A stretch of 64,000 bases of DNA from Comamonadaceae bacterium. GTDB taxonomy: Bacteria > Pseudomonadota > Gammaproteobacteria > Burkholderiales > Burkholderiaceae_C. Position numbers and translations under genes: made by a program. The stretch covers positions 1 to 64,000 of the forward strand of contig CANFCG010000009.1 in the NCBI GenBank assembly GCA_947445115.1, given 5' to 3'. Below are positions 37,396 to 45,762 of this stretch, piece after piece (position 1 is the first letter of the stretch; every line of letters starts with the position of its first letter). The notes beneath the pieces are model-generated. The model was not told where the DNA came from. It ran no database searches and saw only the letters and a program-made list of their open reading frames with translations.

Positions 37396-37995
37396 TTACT
37401 TCTTGTCGAAGTTGACGGCTGGAGCTTTCGATATTTCCGCTTCATTGGTAACCGTGAAGCTAGGTTTGACGGCGTAGCTCATCACCATGGCGGTGAAGTT
37501 GGTGGGAACACTGCGGACCAAAATGTTGTAGTTTTGCACGGTTTCAATAAAGCGATTACGTGCTACGGTGATGCGGTTTTCTGTGCCTTCTAACTCCACA
37601 CGTAAATCATGGAAAGCCGCATTGGCTTTGAGGTTGGGGTAGTTCTCCGTTACCGCCATCAAGCGCGAGAGCGCGCCGCCCAGCTCGCCTTGTACGGCCT
37701 GGAACTTCTTAAACGCTTCGGGGTTGTTGAGCGTCTCAGGAGACACCTGCATCGCCGTCGCTTTAGAGCGAGCTTCGATGACTTGAGTCAGCGTCGATTG
37801 TTCGAAGTTCGCTTCACCTTTGACCGATGCGACGATGTTAGGAATCAAGTCTGAACGGCGTTGGTATTGATTTAGAACCTCCGCCCAAGCTGACTTGCTT
37901 TGTTCGTCCAGCTTCTGGAAATCGTTATAGCCACAGCCCGTGAGGGTAAGAGCTACAAGCGCAGCAAGAAATACAACAAAGGTGCGGATGATCAT
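37396..37995 (-). CDS. lemA: LemA-family lipoprotein
   Basis: The 199-residue precursor has a lipobox LTGC with acylated Cys21, then the LemA helical-bundle core (FQKLDEQSKSAWAEVLNQYQRRSDLIPNIVASVKG and ENRITVARNRFIETVQNYN). LemA proteins are membrane-anchored with poorly understood envelope roles. The gene is 20 bases after adk on the same strand and 4 bases before the YgcG-like gene. Confidence 0.93.
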   Translation of the reverse strand: MIIRTFVVFLAALVALTLTGCGYNDFQKLDEQSKSAWAEVLNQYQRRSDLIPNIVASVKGEANFEQSTLTQVIEARSKATAMQVSPETLNNPEAFKKFQAVQGELGGALSRLMAVTENYPNLKANAAFHDLRVELEGTENRITVARNRFIETVQNYNILVRSVPTNFTAMVMSYAVKPSFTVTNEAEISKAPAVNFDKK

Positions 37996-38015
37996 GGCGA
38001 ACTCCTAAAAATGGT

Positions 38016-38669
<654 letters not shown>

Positions 38670-38745
38670 TCAGAACTTTCTCAGTTTTATTTTTAGATTT
38701 TACAAAAATTTACACCTTGCAAAGCATAGCACGGACGCACCTCAT

Positions 38746-39546
38746 TTATCTGACAAAAATGGCACGAACTCGCTCCAAGTCTTCCGGTGTATCCACGCCA
38801 ATGCCCGCAATGGCTTCGCTCACGTGCACAGCAATGCGCTCTCCGTGCCACAGAACACGTAGTTGCTCAAGGGCCTCCAGTTGCTCAATCGGGGCTTGTG
38901 TCAAGCTTGGAAATTGTTTTAAAAATCCAACGCGATAGCCATAAATGCCAATATGACGTAGCGGTAGATCGGCCAAACCAACACTCACGGACGCCTTATT
39001 GGGCGTGGCCTGCGGGGTTATTTTTAGTGCCGTGCGTTGGTTGTCGCGGTCATAGGGGATGAGACTTCGGCTGAAGTAGAGCGCTGTGTTTTTAGCATCT
39101 AAAACGACTTTCACAATGTTGGGGTTGTGCCACTCGGATTCGTTTGTGATCGCGTGCGCCGCTGTGCTCATGGCGCAGTCAGGACGGGCAATCAAGCAAG
39201 CGGCAACTGCATTGATGAGTTCAGGATCAATGAGCGGTTCGTCGCCTTGCACATTGACCACGATGGCATCGTCCGCCAAGCCTAGCTGTAGGCAAGCTTC
39301 GGCCAGTCGGTCACTGCCAGATGGGTGATCGGCCCGAGTCATCACAACGGCGGTTTGATGCGCTTGACAGGCCGCAGAAACGTCTAGGCTATCAGTTGCG
39401 ACAACCACTTGTGATGCGTTTGATAGCGTCGCCTGCCGTGCAACGCGCACGATCATCGGCAGACCCGCAATATCAGCCAGCGGCTTGTTTGGCAGGCGCG
39501 TCGAGGCAAGTCTTGCCGGAATGAGGACGGTAAAAGAGGAAGTCAT
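38746..39546 (-). CDS. kdsB: CMP-Kdo synthetase
   Basis: Activates Kdo for LPS inner-core assembly. The 266-residue protein begins [26 protein letters not shown], the nucleotide-binding signature, with [14 protein letters not shown] near residue 100 and RHIGIYGYR later. The ATG at 39546 is chosen; a TTG 27 bases upstream would lie inside the Trm112-like gene. Confidence 0.96.
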   Translation of the reverse strand: MTSSFTVLIPARLASTRLPNKPLADIAGLPMIVRVARQATLSNASQVVVATDSLDVSAACQAHQTAVVMTRADHPSGSDRLAEACLQLGLADDAIVVNVQGDEPLIDPELINAVAACLIARPDCAMSTAAHAITNESEWHNPNIVKVVLDAKNTALYFSRSLIPYDRDNQRTALKITPQATPNKASVSVGLADLPLRHIGIYGYRVGFLKQFPSLTQAPIEQLEALEQLRVLWHGERIAVHVSEAIAGIGVDTPEDLERVRAIFVR

Positions 39547-39556
39547 TGCGGTCAAG

Positions 39557-39745
39557 CTAGCGCTTCTCTTCAATCTCAGCTACCGTTAAGGCCCGAGCTT
39601 CGTTTTCTAACATGACGGGAATGCCGTCCCGCACGGGGTAAGCCAAGCGGGCACTATGGCTAACCAGCTCTTGTGTACTCGTGTTGTAACGGAGTGGCCC
39701 TTTGGTGACAGGGCAGACAAGTATTTCTAATAGTTTGGTATCCAT
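39557..39745 (-). CDS. Trm112-family small protein (UPF0434)
   Basis: This 62-residue protein has the family pattern [17 protein letters not shown], then [18 protein letters not shown]. Only one Cys (in CPVTKG) remains at the usual zinc-ribbon site. It may act as a small methyltransferase partner or accessory protein; no partner is implied here. It sits between lpxK and kdsB, its usual place. Confidence 0.92.
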   Translation of the reverse strand: MDTKLLEILVCPVTKGPLRYNTSTQELVSHSARLAYPVRDGIPVMLENEARALTVAEIEEKR

Positions 39746-39758
39746 GGGTGGTAATCTT

Positions 39759-40733
39759 TTAACGAGTGGTCAGTGCCTTGATCGTAGCGTCAAGGATGGC
39801 TAAAAATGTGGTGTCGAGTTCAACTACGAGTGGTACAGCCAATATCTGCCAAGCCAATGGGGGATAGCTTGCCCACAGTTTGAAAGCATCTTTCTCGGTG
39901 CATAACCAAAGCGCATTTTTATCAGGGGCTGGGCAGAACTTAGTAAAACTGTCGTGATCTGCATATGCCGTGGCGGAAGCAAGTTGAAGTCCTTTGCCAC
40001 GTAGCATGTCAAAAAATGTGTCTGGTTTTGCGATGCCAGCGATGGCGTGTAGCGGTCTGTCACTTAAGGTGAGTAGACCAGCCAGCGGATGCAGATGCCC
40101 GGTGTTGTCAATGGCATGGTCGGCTAGACGCCTAGGTACGCTTTGCAGCGTTAGATGAATGGGGCTGAGCGCCTTGCGTGGCCAAGGCTCGCGTAGAGGC
40201 CCCGCAGGCAACAACCAGTTGTTGCCCGTGCCGCGTTCGTCAAAGACGACAACCTCGACGTCGCGTCCCAGCGCTCGGTGTTGCAACCCGTCGTCACTCA
40301 CAATGACGTTGCACTCTGGATGCCCTGCTAGCAATACCTTGGCAGCCTGTACTCGGTCGCAAGCCACGGCCACTGGCACTTTGCAGACATGCGCCATTAA
40401 AAGTGGCTCGTCGCCCACGTCCAAAGCGCTGTTGCTCGTAGTGACGAGCTGACAATCTTTAGCCTTGCGACCATAGCCACGCGAGACAACGCCTGGCTTG
40501 TAGCCCATAGCTAGCAAGCGTTGCACGAGCTCTATGACGATGGGTGTCTTTCCCACACCGCCCGCCATCACGTTGCCGACGATGACAACAGGGACAGATA
40601 GCTTGTGCGTTTTAAAAACGCTCCAGTCGTAGAACTTGGCGCGAATAAAGCGGATGCAGCCGTAGATCTTTGAGATTGGCCAAAGCAAGAGAGCAACAGG
40701 ATGACGGTGGCTTTGCCAGTGACGTGGGGGCAT
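39759..40733 (-). CDS. lpxK: Tetraacyldisaccharide 4'-kinase
   Basis: Phosphorylates the lipid A precursor at the 4' position on the inner leaflet. The 324-residue protein has a hydrophobic N-terminal region ([13 protein letters not shown]) and a P-loop [12 protein letters not shown] (53-64). Next come [11 protein letters not shown] and [23 protein letters not shown]. It is 17 bases after exbD. Confidence 0.96.
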   Translation of the reverse strand: MPPRHWQSHRHPVALLLWPISKIYGCIRFIRAKFYDWSVFKTHKLSVPVVIVGNVMAGGVGKTPIVIELVQRLLAMGYKPGVVSRGYGRKAKDCQLVTTSNSALDVGDEPLLMAHVCKVPVAVACDRVQAAKVLLAGHPECNVIVSDDGLQHRALGRDVEVVVFDERGTGNNWLLPAGPLREPWPRKALSPIHLTLQSVPRRLADHAIDNTGHLHPLAGLLTLSDRPLHAIAGIAKPDTFFDMLRGKGLQLASATAYADHDSFTKFCPAPDKNALWLCTEKDAFKLWASYPPLAWQILAVPLVVELDTTFLAILDATIKALTTR

Positions 40734-40750
40734 GGGTGACTAGGTGTTTG

Positions 40751-41167
40751 TTATTGGCTTTGCTGCGCAGCAAAAGTGACTTGTGACAAGCCAGCGGCTC
40801 TGGCGGCTTCCATTACCGTCATCACCGATTGGTGGCTTGCCAGTGCATCCGCGCTAATGATGACGACCGTATTTTTAGCGTCACCAGAGGCTTGTAGCAG
40901 CAATTGCTTGACTGGCTCCAAGCCTTTGCCTTCCACGGGTTGCTTGCCTACGGCGTAGCGACCATCGCTACCCACGGACACAATGATTTCTTTGGGGTAA
41001 TCTTTAGCTTGCCCACTGTCGGCGGTCGGGAGTTTGACCTGTAGCTCGGTGAACTTGCTGTACGTAGTCGAGAGCATCAAAAAAATGAGCACCACAAGGA
41101 GCACGTCGATAAACGGGATCAAATTGATCTCGGGCTCGTCCGTTTTACCGCGTTTAGAAAAATTCAT
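40751..41167 (-). CDS. exbD: ExbD/TolR-type biopolymer transport protein
   Basis: This 138-residue protein has a short cytoplasmic N-terminus, then INLIPFIDVLLVVLIFLM (one membrane helix with the conserved Asp that takes part in proton flow), then a periplasmic domain ending AARAAGLSQVTFAAQQ. It partners ExbB to couple proton-motive force to TonB-type transport or Tol-like functions. No TonB gene is in this window. Confidence 0.93.
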   Translation of the reverse strand: MNFSKRGKTDEPEINLIPFIDVLLVVLIFLMLSTTYSKFTELQVKLPTADSGQAKDYPKEIIVSVGSDGRYAVGKQPVEGKGLEPVKQLLLQASGDAKNTVVIISADALASHQSVMTVMEAARAAGLSQVTFAAQQSQ

Positions 41168-41184
41168 AGGGCTCTTGCAATGGT

Positions 41185-41820
41185 TTACTCTGGACGGCAG
41201 TGCACTTTGATGTGCTGATAGAAACGTTCGCTGGATTGCTCAAGCGACAGCGCCATTGCGTCAGATTTTGCTTTGAAGTAGCGCCAAAAAATAAGGCAAG
41301 GAATTGCCACGATGAGGCCAAAGGCTGTGTTGTACAGTGCGACTGAAATGCCGTGCGCCAGCATGGCGGGATTGGTACCAGTCGACGCGCCCGTGGGGTT
41401 TTGCGCGCCAAAAATCTCAATCATGCCGATGACCGTGCCTAGCAATCCCAGTAGCGGGGCAACGGAGGCAATGGTTGCCAATGCTGAGAGGTATTTTTCT
41501 AGCGTCTGCACGCCGTGACGCCCTGCAACCTCAATCGCGCTTTTTAGTCCTTCTGGGTTAGGGCGAGGTTGCGCCAAAAGCGCACGGAAGCCCGATGCGA
41601 GCACCATGCCGAGCACCGAGCTATCCTCCATCTGCTGAATGGTTTCAGGTGCGGGGAGATTTGGGCGCGAAATACTCATTGCTTCATCCAATAATTTAGG
41701 TGGCGCAATACGCTTGCCACGAAAAAACATAAAGCGCTCAAAAACCAAGGCCAATGCGACAATGGAGCAAATCACCAAAGGCCAAATCGGCCAGCCCGCT
41801 GCTTGAAGAATAGTGAGCAA
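41185..41820 (-). CDS. exbB: ExbB/TolQ/MotA-family proton channel
   Basis: The 211-residue protein has three membrane segments: one near the N-terminus (IWPLVICSIVALALVFERFMFF) and two in the C-terminal half (LATIASVAPLLGLLGTVIGMIEIF and LVAIPCLIFWRYF). The MotA/ExbB block GLLGTVIGM is clear. It heads the exbB-exbD-lpxK-Trm112-kdsB-adk series and is divergent from xseA. Confidence 0.93.
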   Translation of the reverse strand: MLTILQAAGWPIWPLVICSIVALALVFERFMFFRGKRIAPPKLLDEAMSISRPNLPAPETIQQMEDSSVLGMVLASGFRALLAQPRPNPEGLKSAIEVAGRHGVQTLEKYLSALATIASVAPLLGLLGTVIGMIEIFGAQNPTGASTGTNPAMLAHGISVALYNTAFGLIVAIPCLIFWRYFKAKSDAMALSLEQSSERFYQHIKVHCRPE

Positions 41821-41878
41821 AGTTGTCTCCGTTAAAAATAGCTGCCAAATTAATACCTAAATACTTGCCAATTCTCGC

Positions 41879-43150
41879 ATGACATCCTTTGATCTTTTTG
41901 CAGAGCCTGAACCTGTACCTCCCGTCGTGGTCTCAAGCCGGTCCGTAGTCGTGCCGATGCAGCGCCAAGCTTGGCGCGTTGGGGCACTCTGTCTTGCGAT
42001 TGCGGATAGCTTGCAGGCACGGTTTAATCCCGTCACGGTGCGCGGAGAGATCTCTAATTTCTCCCGCGCCTCCAGCGGACACTGCTACTTTACGCTCAAA
42101 GACGAGGCAGGGCAGCTGCGCGCAGCCATGTTTAAACGCGCCGCTACTAGTTTGAATTTCGCTGCACAAGACGGGCAGCAAGTTGAAGTGACGGGCAAGC
42201 TTGGGGTATATGAGCAGCGCGGGGAGTTGCAATTGGTTGTGGAGTCAATGACTCGCGTCGGGCAGGGCTCGCTTTTGGAGGCGTTTATGCGCCTAAAAGC
42301 AAAACTAGATGCTGCAGGACTTTTTTCGTCTGAGCGCAAAAAGCCGATAAGCCTGTATCCACGCGGCATTGGCGTAGTCACCTCGCCAAGCTCTGCCGCA
42401 TGGCACGATGTGATGACCGCTTTGCAAAGGCGCGTGCCGCATATCCCCGTGATGCTTTCTCCGTCTGCTGTCCAAGGTGTCGATGCACCAGCCGTGTTGG
42501 CTGCGGCGCTGAATCTGCTGTACGAGCAAATTGACGAAGGCAAGGCGCAGCTTGATGTGATTTTACTGGTGCGCGGAGGTGGCTCGCTAGAAGATCTATG
42601 GGCGTTTAACGATGAGCAGCTGGCATACACCATTGCCCAAAGCCCTGTCCCCGTGATTTGCGGCGTGGGGCATGAAACCGATTTTTCAATTGCCGATTTT
42701 GTCGCAGACGTACGAGCGCCTACGCCAACAGCCGCCGCGGAGCTTTGCGCAGCGCCTGTCTCGCAGGCCTTATCGATATTGACTTTGCAGGTTGTCAGGC
42801 TGCAAAGCACCATGCGGCAAGGCTTGGAGCGAAGAGAGCAGATGTTGGATGTGGCGACAAGACGGCTTATGCAGCCTAGCGATCAACTACGCAAGCAATT
42901 TGACAGACTTCATCAGTTTGGTCATCGACTCCAGTTAGTCGTTCAAGCGCAGATGCAAAAACAGCAGAGCACTCTCGTGCAGTGTCAGACGCGCCTCGGT
43001 CTATTGCATCCGAAAAAAGTGCTGGATCGCGGCTTTGCTTGGGTCAGTGATGAGGCTGGACATGTCGTGAAGGATGTAGCAGCGCTTCACGTAGGACAAG
43101 TGTTGGCATTGCATCTCGCTAAAGGTGTGCGGCAGGTCAATGTGGTTTAA
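41879..43150 (+). CDS. xseA: Exodeoxyribonuclease VII large subunit
   Basis: Degrades single-stranded DNA together with XseB. The 423-residue protein has the N-terminal OB fold (VRGEISNFSRASSGHCYFTLKD) and the catalytic domain with GIGVVTSPSSAAWHDV, LVRGGGSLEDLWAFNDE, and PVICGVGHETDFSIADFVADVRAPTPTAAAEL. The long helical C-terminus binds XseB. No xseB is in the window. It is divergent from exbB and followed by a terminator. Confidence 0.97.
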   Translation: MTSFDLFAEPEPVPPVVVSSRSVVVPMQRQAWRVGALCLAIADSLQARFNPVTVRGEISNFSRASSGHCYFTLKDEAGQLRAAMFKRAATSLNFAAQDGQQVEVTGKLGVYEQRGELQLVVESMTRVGQGSLLEAFMRLKAKLDAAGLFSSERKKPISLYPRGIGVVTSPSSAAWHDVMTALQRRVPHIPVMLSPSAVQGVDAPAVLAAALNLLYEQIDEGKAQLDVILLVRGGGSLEDLWAFNDEQLAYTIAQSPVPVICGVGHETDFSIADFVADVRAPTPTAAAELCAAPVSQALSILTLQVVRLQSTMRQGLERREQMLDVATRRLMQPSDQLRKQFDRLHQFGHRLQLVVQAQMQKQQSTLVQCQTRLGLLHPKKVLDRGFAWVSDEAGHVVKDVAALHVGQVLALHLAKGVRQVNVV

Positions 43151-43166
43151 CTAAGATTTACGCTAT

Positions 43167-43195
43167 AAAAAAGCCGCTCATGGAGCGGCTTTTTT
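43167..43195. terminator. Bidirectional terminator between xseA and the PuuD-like gene
   Basis: Stem GCCGCTC / GAGCGGC with a 3-base loop (43173-43189), flanked by six A and six T, so it works on both strands for the convergent xseA and PuuD-like genes. Confidence 0.93.
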
Positions 43196-43222
43196 ATTAA
43201 GACACAGACAGACGCCGAGTTA

Positions 43223-43789
43223 TTAAAAACTGCCGTAGCGCTGCGCAACCATGCAAAAGATCATTGGGATGGATAGCATTGTGTTAAAGCGAGAAGTGAG
43301 CATCGCCATGCGCGCAGCTTTTGCTTTTTCAGCAGCTTCAACAACCACAATGCCTAGCGCTTTCTTTTGGTTTGGCCAAATGATGAACCACACATTGAAA
43401 GCCATCAAAAGCGCCAGCCACATGCCAAGACCGATAGGGGTAAACGGTTGGAAGGTCAGTGCAGCCATCAAATAGCCCGAAGTTGCGGCGACCAATAAGC
43501 CAGTCACGACAGTTGCAAGCGCAGCCCAGCGGAACCAAAACAACGCCGTCGGTGCAATGACTTTGCTAATGGCTGGTTTTTGGTCATCAGGAATTTTTGG
43601 CATAGAGGGAATTTGCACAAAATTGAAATACCAAAGCAAGCCAATCCACATCACAGCAGAGATAACGTGCAATGACATTGCAATGCCTGCATGATTGACT
43701 TTTCCGCCTGTTGCAAGCAACAAGATTAAAGCCAAGATGGCAACGCCCGCTAAAACGGTACGGCCTAGAGATTGAAAAATAGCACCCAT
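43223..43789 (-). CDS. PuuD-like membrane protein (urate oxidase N-terminal domain family)
   Basis: This 188-residue protein has four to five membrane segments and the PF06181-type pattern: GIAMSLHVISAVMWIGLLWYFNFVQIPSMPK, TALFWFRWAALATVVTGLL, MAFNVWFIIWPNQKK, and a C-terminal SRFNTMLSIPMIFCMVAQR. Conserved His and Trp residues suggest heme ligation. It matches the membrane portion of PuuD urate hydroxylase and lacks the C-terminal cytochrome c (no CxxCH). Urate oxidation is possible but unproven. No purine-catabolism genes are adjacent. Confidence 0.75.
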   Translation of the reverse strand: MGAIFQSLGRTVLAGVAILALILLLATGGKVNHAGIAMSLHVISAVMWIGLLWYFNFVQIPSMPKIPDDQKPAISKVIAPTALFWFRWAALATVVTGLLVAATSGYLMAALTFQPFTPIGLGMWLALLMAFNVWFIIWPNQKKALGIVVVEAAEKAKAARMAMLTSRFNTMLSIPMIFCMVAQRYGSF

Positions 43790-43879
43790 GTGAGTCTCCT
43801 AAAAAAATCGAAAGATTGAAAAACGAACCGATTAATTCTAGGGGGTTTCCGAGCGGTTGTCAGAAACTAGGGTTTAGAT

Positions 43880-44329
43880 TTAAGGTTGAAAGGGTGCGCC
43901 GCCCAGTTTCGTGCCTGCTTTAAGGCCTTTTTTGACAAACCAGCCTTGATTCATCTCCAAGACAAAGCGAACTGGCTTGACTGAACAATGCGAGTTCGTG
44001 GTTTGAGGTTGCATATCGACCAAGTTGACGATCACGCCATCGTCAGCGACAAATGCCGCAGTCAGTGGTAGCAGCGTATTTTTCATCCAAAAGCACTGCT
44101 TGCTAGGCTCTTCGAAGATAAAGAGCATGCCTTCTGACGGAGGCATGACAGAACGAAACATCAGTCCGATTTCACGTTGCTCTGGTGTTTGAGCAACTTG
44201 GGCATTAATTTGGAACATGCCAGCGGCAAGTGCTGTCCTTTGCAGCTGCATCTGTGGCGTTTGAGCCAAGCTTGCTATCGAAGTCCAGACAAGATTAGAT
44301 GCGAGAAGAATTGAGTAGATTTTTTTCAT
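43880..44329 (-). CDS. DUF192-family exported protein
   Basis: This 149-residue protein has a signal peptide (cleavage near SLAQ, about residue 22) and the DUF192 core: INAQVAQTPEQREIGLMFRSVMPPSEGMLFIFEEPSKQCFWMKNTLLPLTAAFVADDG, then a C-terminal beta segment (RFVLEMNQGWFVKKGLKAG). The function is not established. It is separated from the upstream small Ala-rich gene by a terminator, so it is probably transcribed separately. Confidence 0.9.
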   Translation of the reverse strand: MKKIYSILLASNLVWTSIASLAQTPQMQLQRTALAAGMFQINAQVAQTPEQREIGLMFRSVMPPSEGMLFIFEEPSKQCFWMKNTLLPLTAAFVADDGVIVNLVDMQPQTTNSHCSVKPVRFVLEMNQGWFVKKGLKAGTKLGGAPFQP

Positions 44330-44346
44330 ACAAGAATGATAGGCGT

Positions 44347-44382
44347 AAAAAAACCGCCGACTCTCGCGAGTGGCGGTTTTTT
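44347..44382 (-). terminator. Terminator after the small Ala/Lys-rich gene
   Basis: ACCGCC-g-ACTC paired with GAGT-GGCGGT around loop TCGC, with one bulged G, A-runs and T-runs on both sides. It ends 12 bases after the small gene (minus strand) and precedes the DUF192 gene. Confidence 0.88.
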
Positions 44383-44394
44383 GCTTTGGGCGAA

Positions 44395-44670
44395 TTACTT
44401 CGCAGCAGCAGGAGCGGCAGCAGCTTTGTCAGCAGATGCTTTCTTAGTTGCTTTTTTAGCGGCTTTCTTTTCTGCTTTAGCGGCTTTCTTTTCTGCTTTA
44501 GCAGCAGCTTTGTCGTCTGCCTTAGCAGCAGGAGCGGCAGCAGCTGGCTTAGCAGCAGCAGGAGCTGCAGCAGCAGCAGGAGCTGGCTTAGCAGCAGCAG
44601 CTGGAGCGTCAGCAGCGAAAGTTGTAGCAGCGAAGAGACCAGCAACCAAAGCGGCGATGAGTTTGTTCAT
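44395..44670 (-). CDS. Small Ala/Lys/Pro-rich exported protein with a repeat tail
   Basis: The 91-residue precursor has a signal peptide cleaved near TFAA-DA (about residue 20). The rest is almost entirely Ala, Lys, Pro, Glu and Asp, with the heptad AEKKAAK repeated (a perfect 21-bp tandem repeat at DNA level, 44461-44502). AAAGGA precedes the ATG. Similar low-complexity alanine-rich exported proteins occur in betaproteobacteria; the function is unknown. The basic tail might bind polyanions. The low complexity also makes long frames on the other strand, which are rejected. Confidence 0.75.
   Translation of the reverse strand: MNKLIAALVAGLFAATTFAADAPAAAAKPAPAAAAAPAAAKPAAAAPAAKADDKAAAKAEKKAAKAEKKAAKKATKKASADKAAAAPAAAK
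44461..44502. repeat. 21-bp tandem duplication in the Ala-rich gene
   Basis: Two identical 21-base units back to back (44461-44481 and 44482-44502), encoding the AEKKAAK heptad on the minus strand. Such repeats can vary in number by slippage. Confidence 0.9.
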
Positions 44671-44698
44671 GATGAGTTTCCTTTAATTAACGTTACTT

Positions 44699-44725
44699 AA
44701 AAAATCCCCCAAAAAATTTCGGAGG
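44699..44725 (-). promoter_or_regulatory. Attenuator-like hairpin in the Ala-rich gene leader (weak)
   Basis: On the minus strand CCTCC pairs with GGGGG (one G.U) around a 10-base loop and is followed by six T, resembling a weak intrinsic terminator between a candidate TATAAT (minus, 44772-44777) and the ATG at 44670. Support is structural only. Confidence 0.25.
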
Positions 44726-44817
44726 TAGTGCTCTAACGGCGGCAAAAAAGCTTTGGTTGACAGCGGGGCAAATTATATTTGATAAAAGATGTCATCTCCC
44801 CTTGGTAATAAATTAAA

Positions 44818-45651
44818 TTAGTACACCAATCGCTCGGGTTTGAGCTCTTGCAAGATGGTCGTGGCGATTTCTTCAATTGATTTGGTCGTAGTCGATAGCC
44901 AGCGGATGCCGGCTCGCCGCATCATCGCCTCTGCCTCTGCCACTTCCATGCGGCAATTGGCGAGATCTGCATAGCGCGAGTTAGGGCGGCGTTCATTCCT
45001 GATTTCACTCAGACGAACGGGTTGAATTGTCAGGCCAAAGAGTTTTTTCTTATGTGGCATTAAGGCGGGCGGCAGGTGCTGCCGCTCAAAATCCTCTGGG
45101 ATAAGGGGGTAATTACTTGCTTTGAGTCCATACTGCATAGCCAAATACAGTGATGTGGGTGTTTTTCCACTACGGCTTACGCCTACCAAAATGACATCAG
45201 ATTGCTCTAAGTCGGTATTGCTTTGTCCATCATCGTGAGCAAGACTAAAGTTAATGGCCTCAATTCGATCGTTGTAAGCCTTGCTTTTGCTCACATCGCT
45301 AAATCGCCCAATTCGATGATTGCTTTTGATTCCCAGCTCAGCCTCAAGTGGGTTGACGAACGTGCCAAACATATCAAGCATCATGCATTTTTGCTTACAA
45401 CCCTCGTTGATAACCTGGAGTACCTCCATATTGACTAGGGTTGTAAATACAATGGGTTTGCTGTCGTCGCCATCACTATCGGCCGTTCGATTTATTTCTC
45501 GAACAGCCTGGTAGGCCTTCTCCACCGTATCAGTAAATGGAAGTCGAATATGAATGGTATCGATCGCAAATTGGGCAAGAATCGCATTACCGAAAGTTTC
45601 TGCCGTAATGCCAGTGCCATCGGATACGAAAAAGATAGTTCTATTGCTCAT
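44818..45651 (-). CDS. ppsR: PEP synthase regulatory protein (kinase/pyrophosphorylase)
   Basis: Inactivates PEP synthase by ADP-dependent phosphorylation of a Thr and reactivates it by phosphorolysis. The 277-residue protein begins [21 protein letters not shown], carries P-loop GVSRSGKT (157-164), and ends with the family block [23 protein letters not shown]. It is divergent from its target ppsA. Confidence 0.95.
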   Translation of the reverse strand: MSNRTIFFVSDGTGITAETFGNAILAQFAIDTIHIRLPFTDTVEKAYQAVREINRTADSDGDDSKPIVFTTLVNMEVLQVINEGCKQKCMMLDMFGTFVNPLEAELGIKSNHRIGRFSDVSKSKAYNDRIEAINFSLAHDDGQSNTDLEQSDVILVGVSRSGKTPTSLYLAMQYGLKASNYPLIPEDFERQHLPPALMPHKKKLFGLTIQPVRLSEIRNERRPNSRYADLANCRMEVAEAEAMMRRAGIRWLSTTTKSIEEIATTILQELKPERLVY

Positions 45652-45762
45652 GGTGTGTTTTATTAATCTCCCAATCTTCTCGTTTTGACGCTGCCCGAGT
45701 CTACAATAACTGCGTCGTTTGGCTATTTTTTGTTTTTTTCTTATTTATTTATGGGCCTCAAT

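Noticed and set aside
42085-42813. 242-codon minus-strand frame opposite xseA
   Set aside because: It is fully contained in xseA, has biased Ser/Thr composition typical of a shadow frame, and shows no family motif.
44295-44700. Long open frames on both strands through the Ala/Lys-rich gene (for example poly-Leu and poly-Ala readings)
   Set aside because: They come from the low-complexity repeat; only the minus-strand 44395-44670 frame has a ribosome site, a signal peptide and a terminator right after it.
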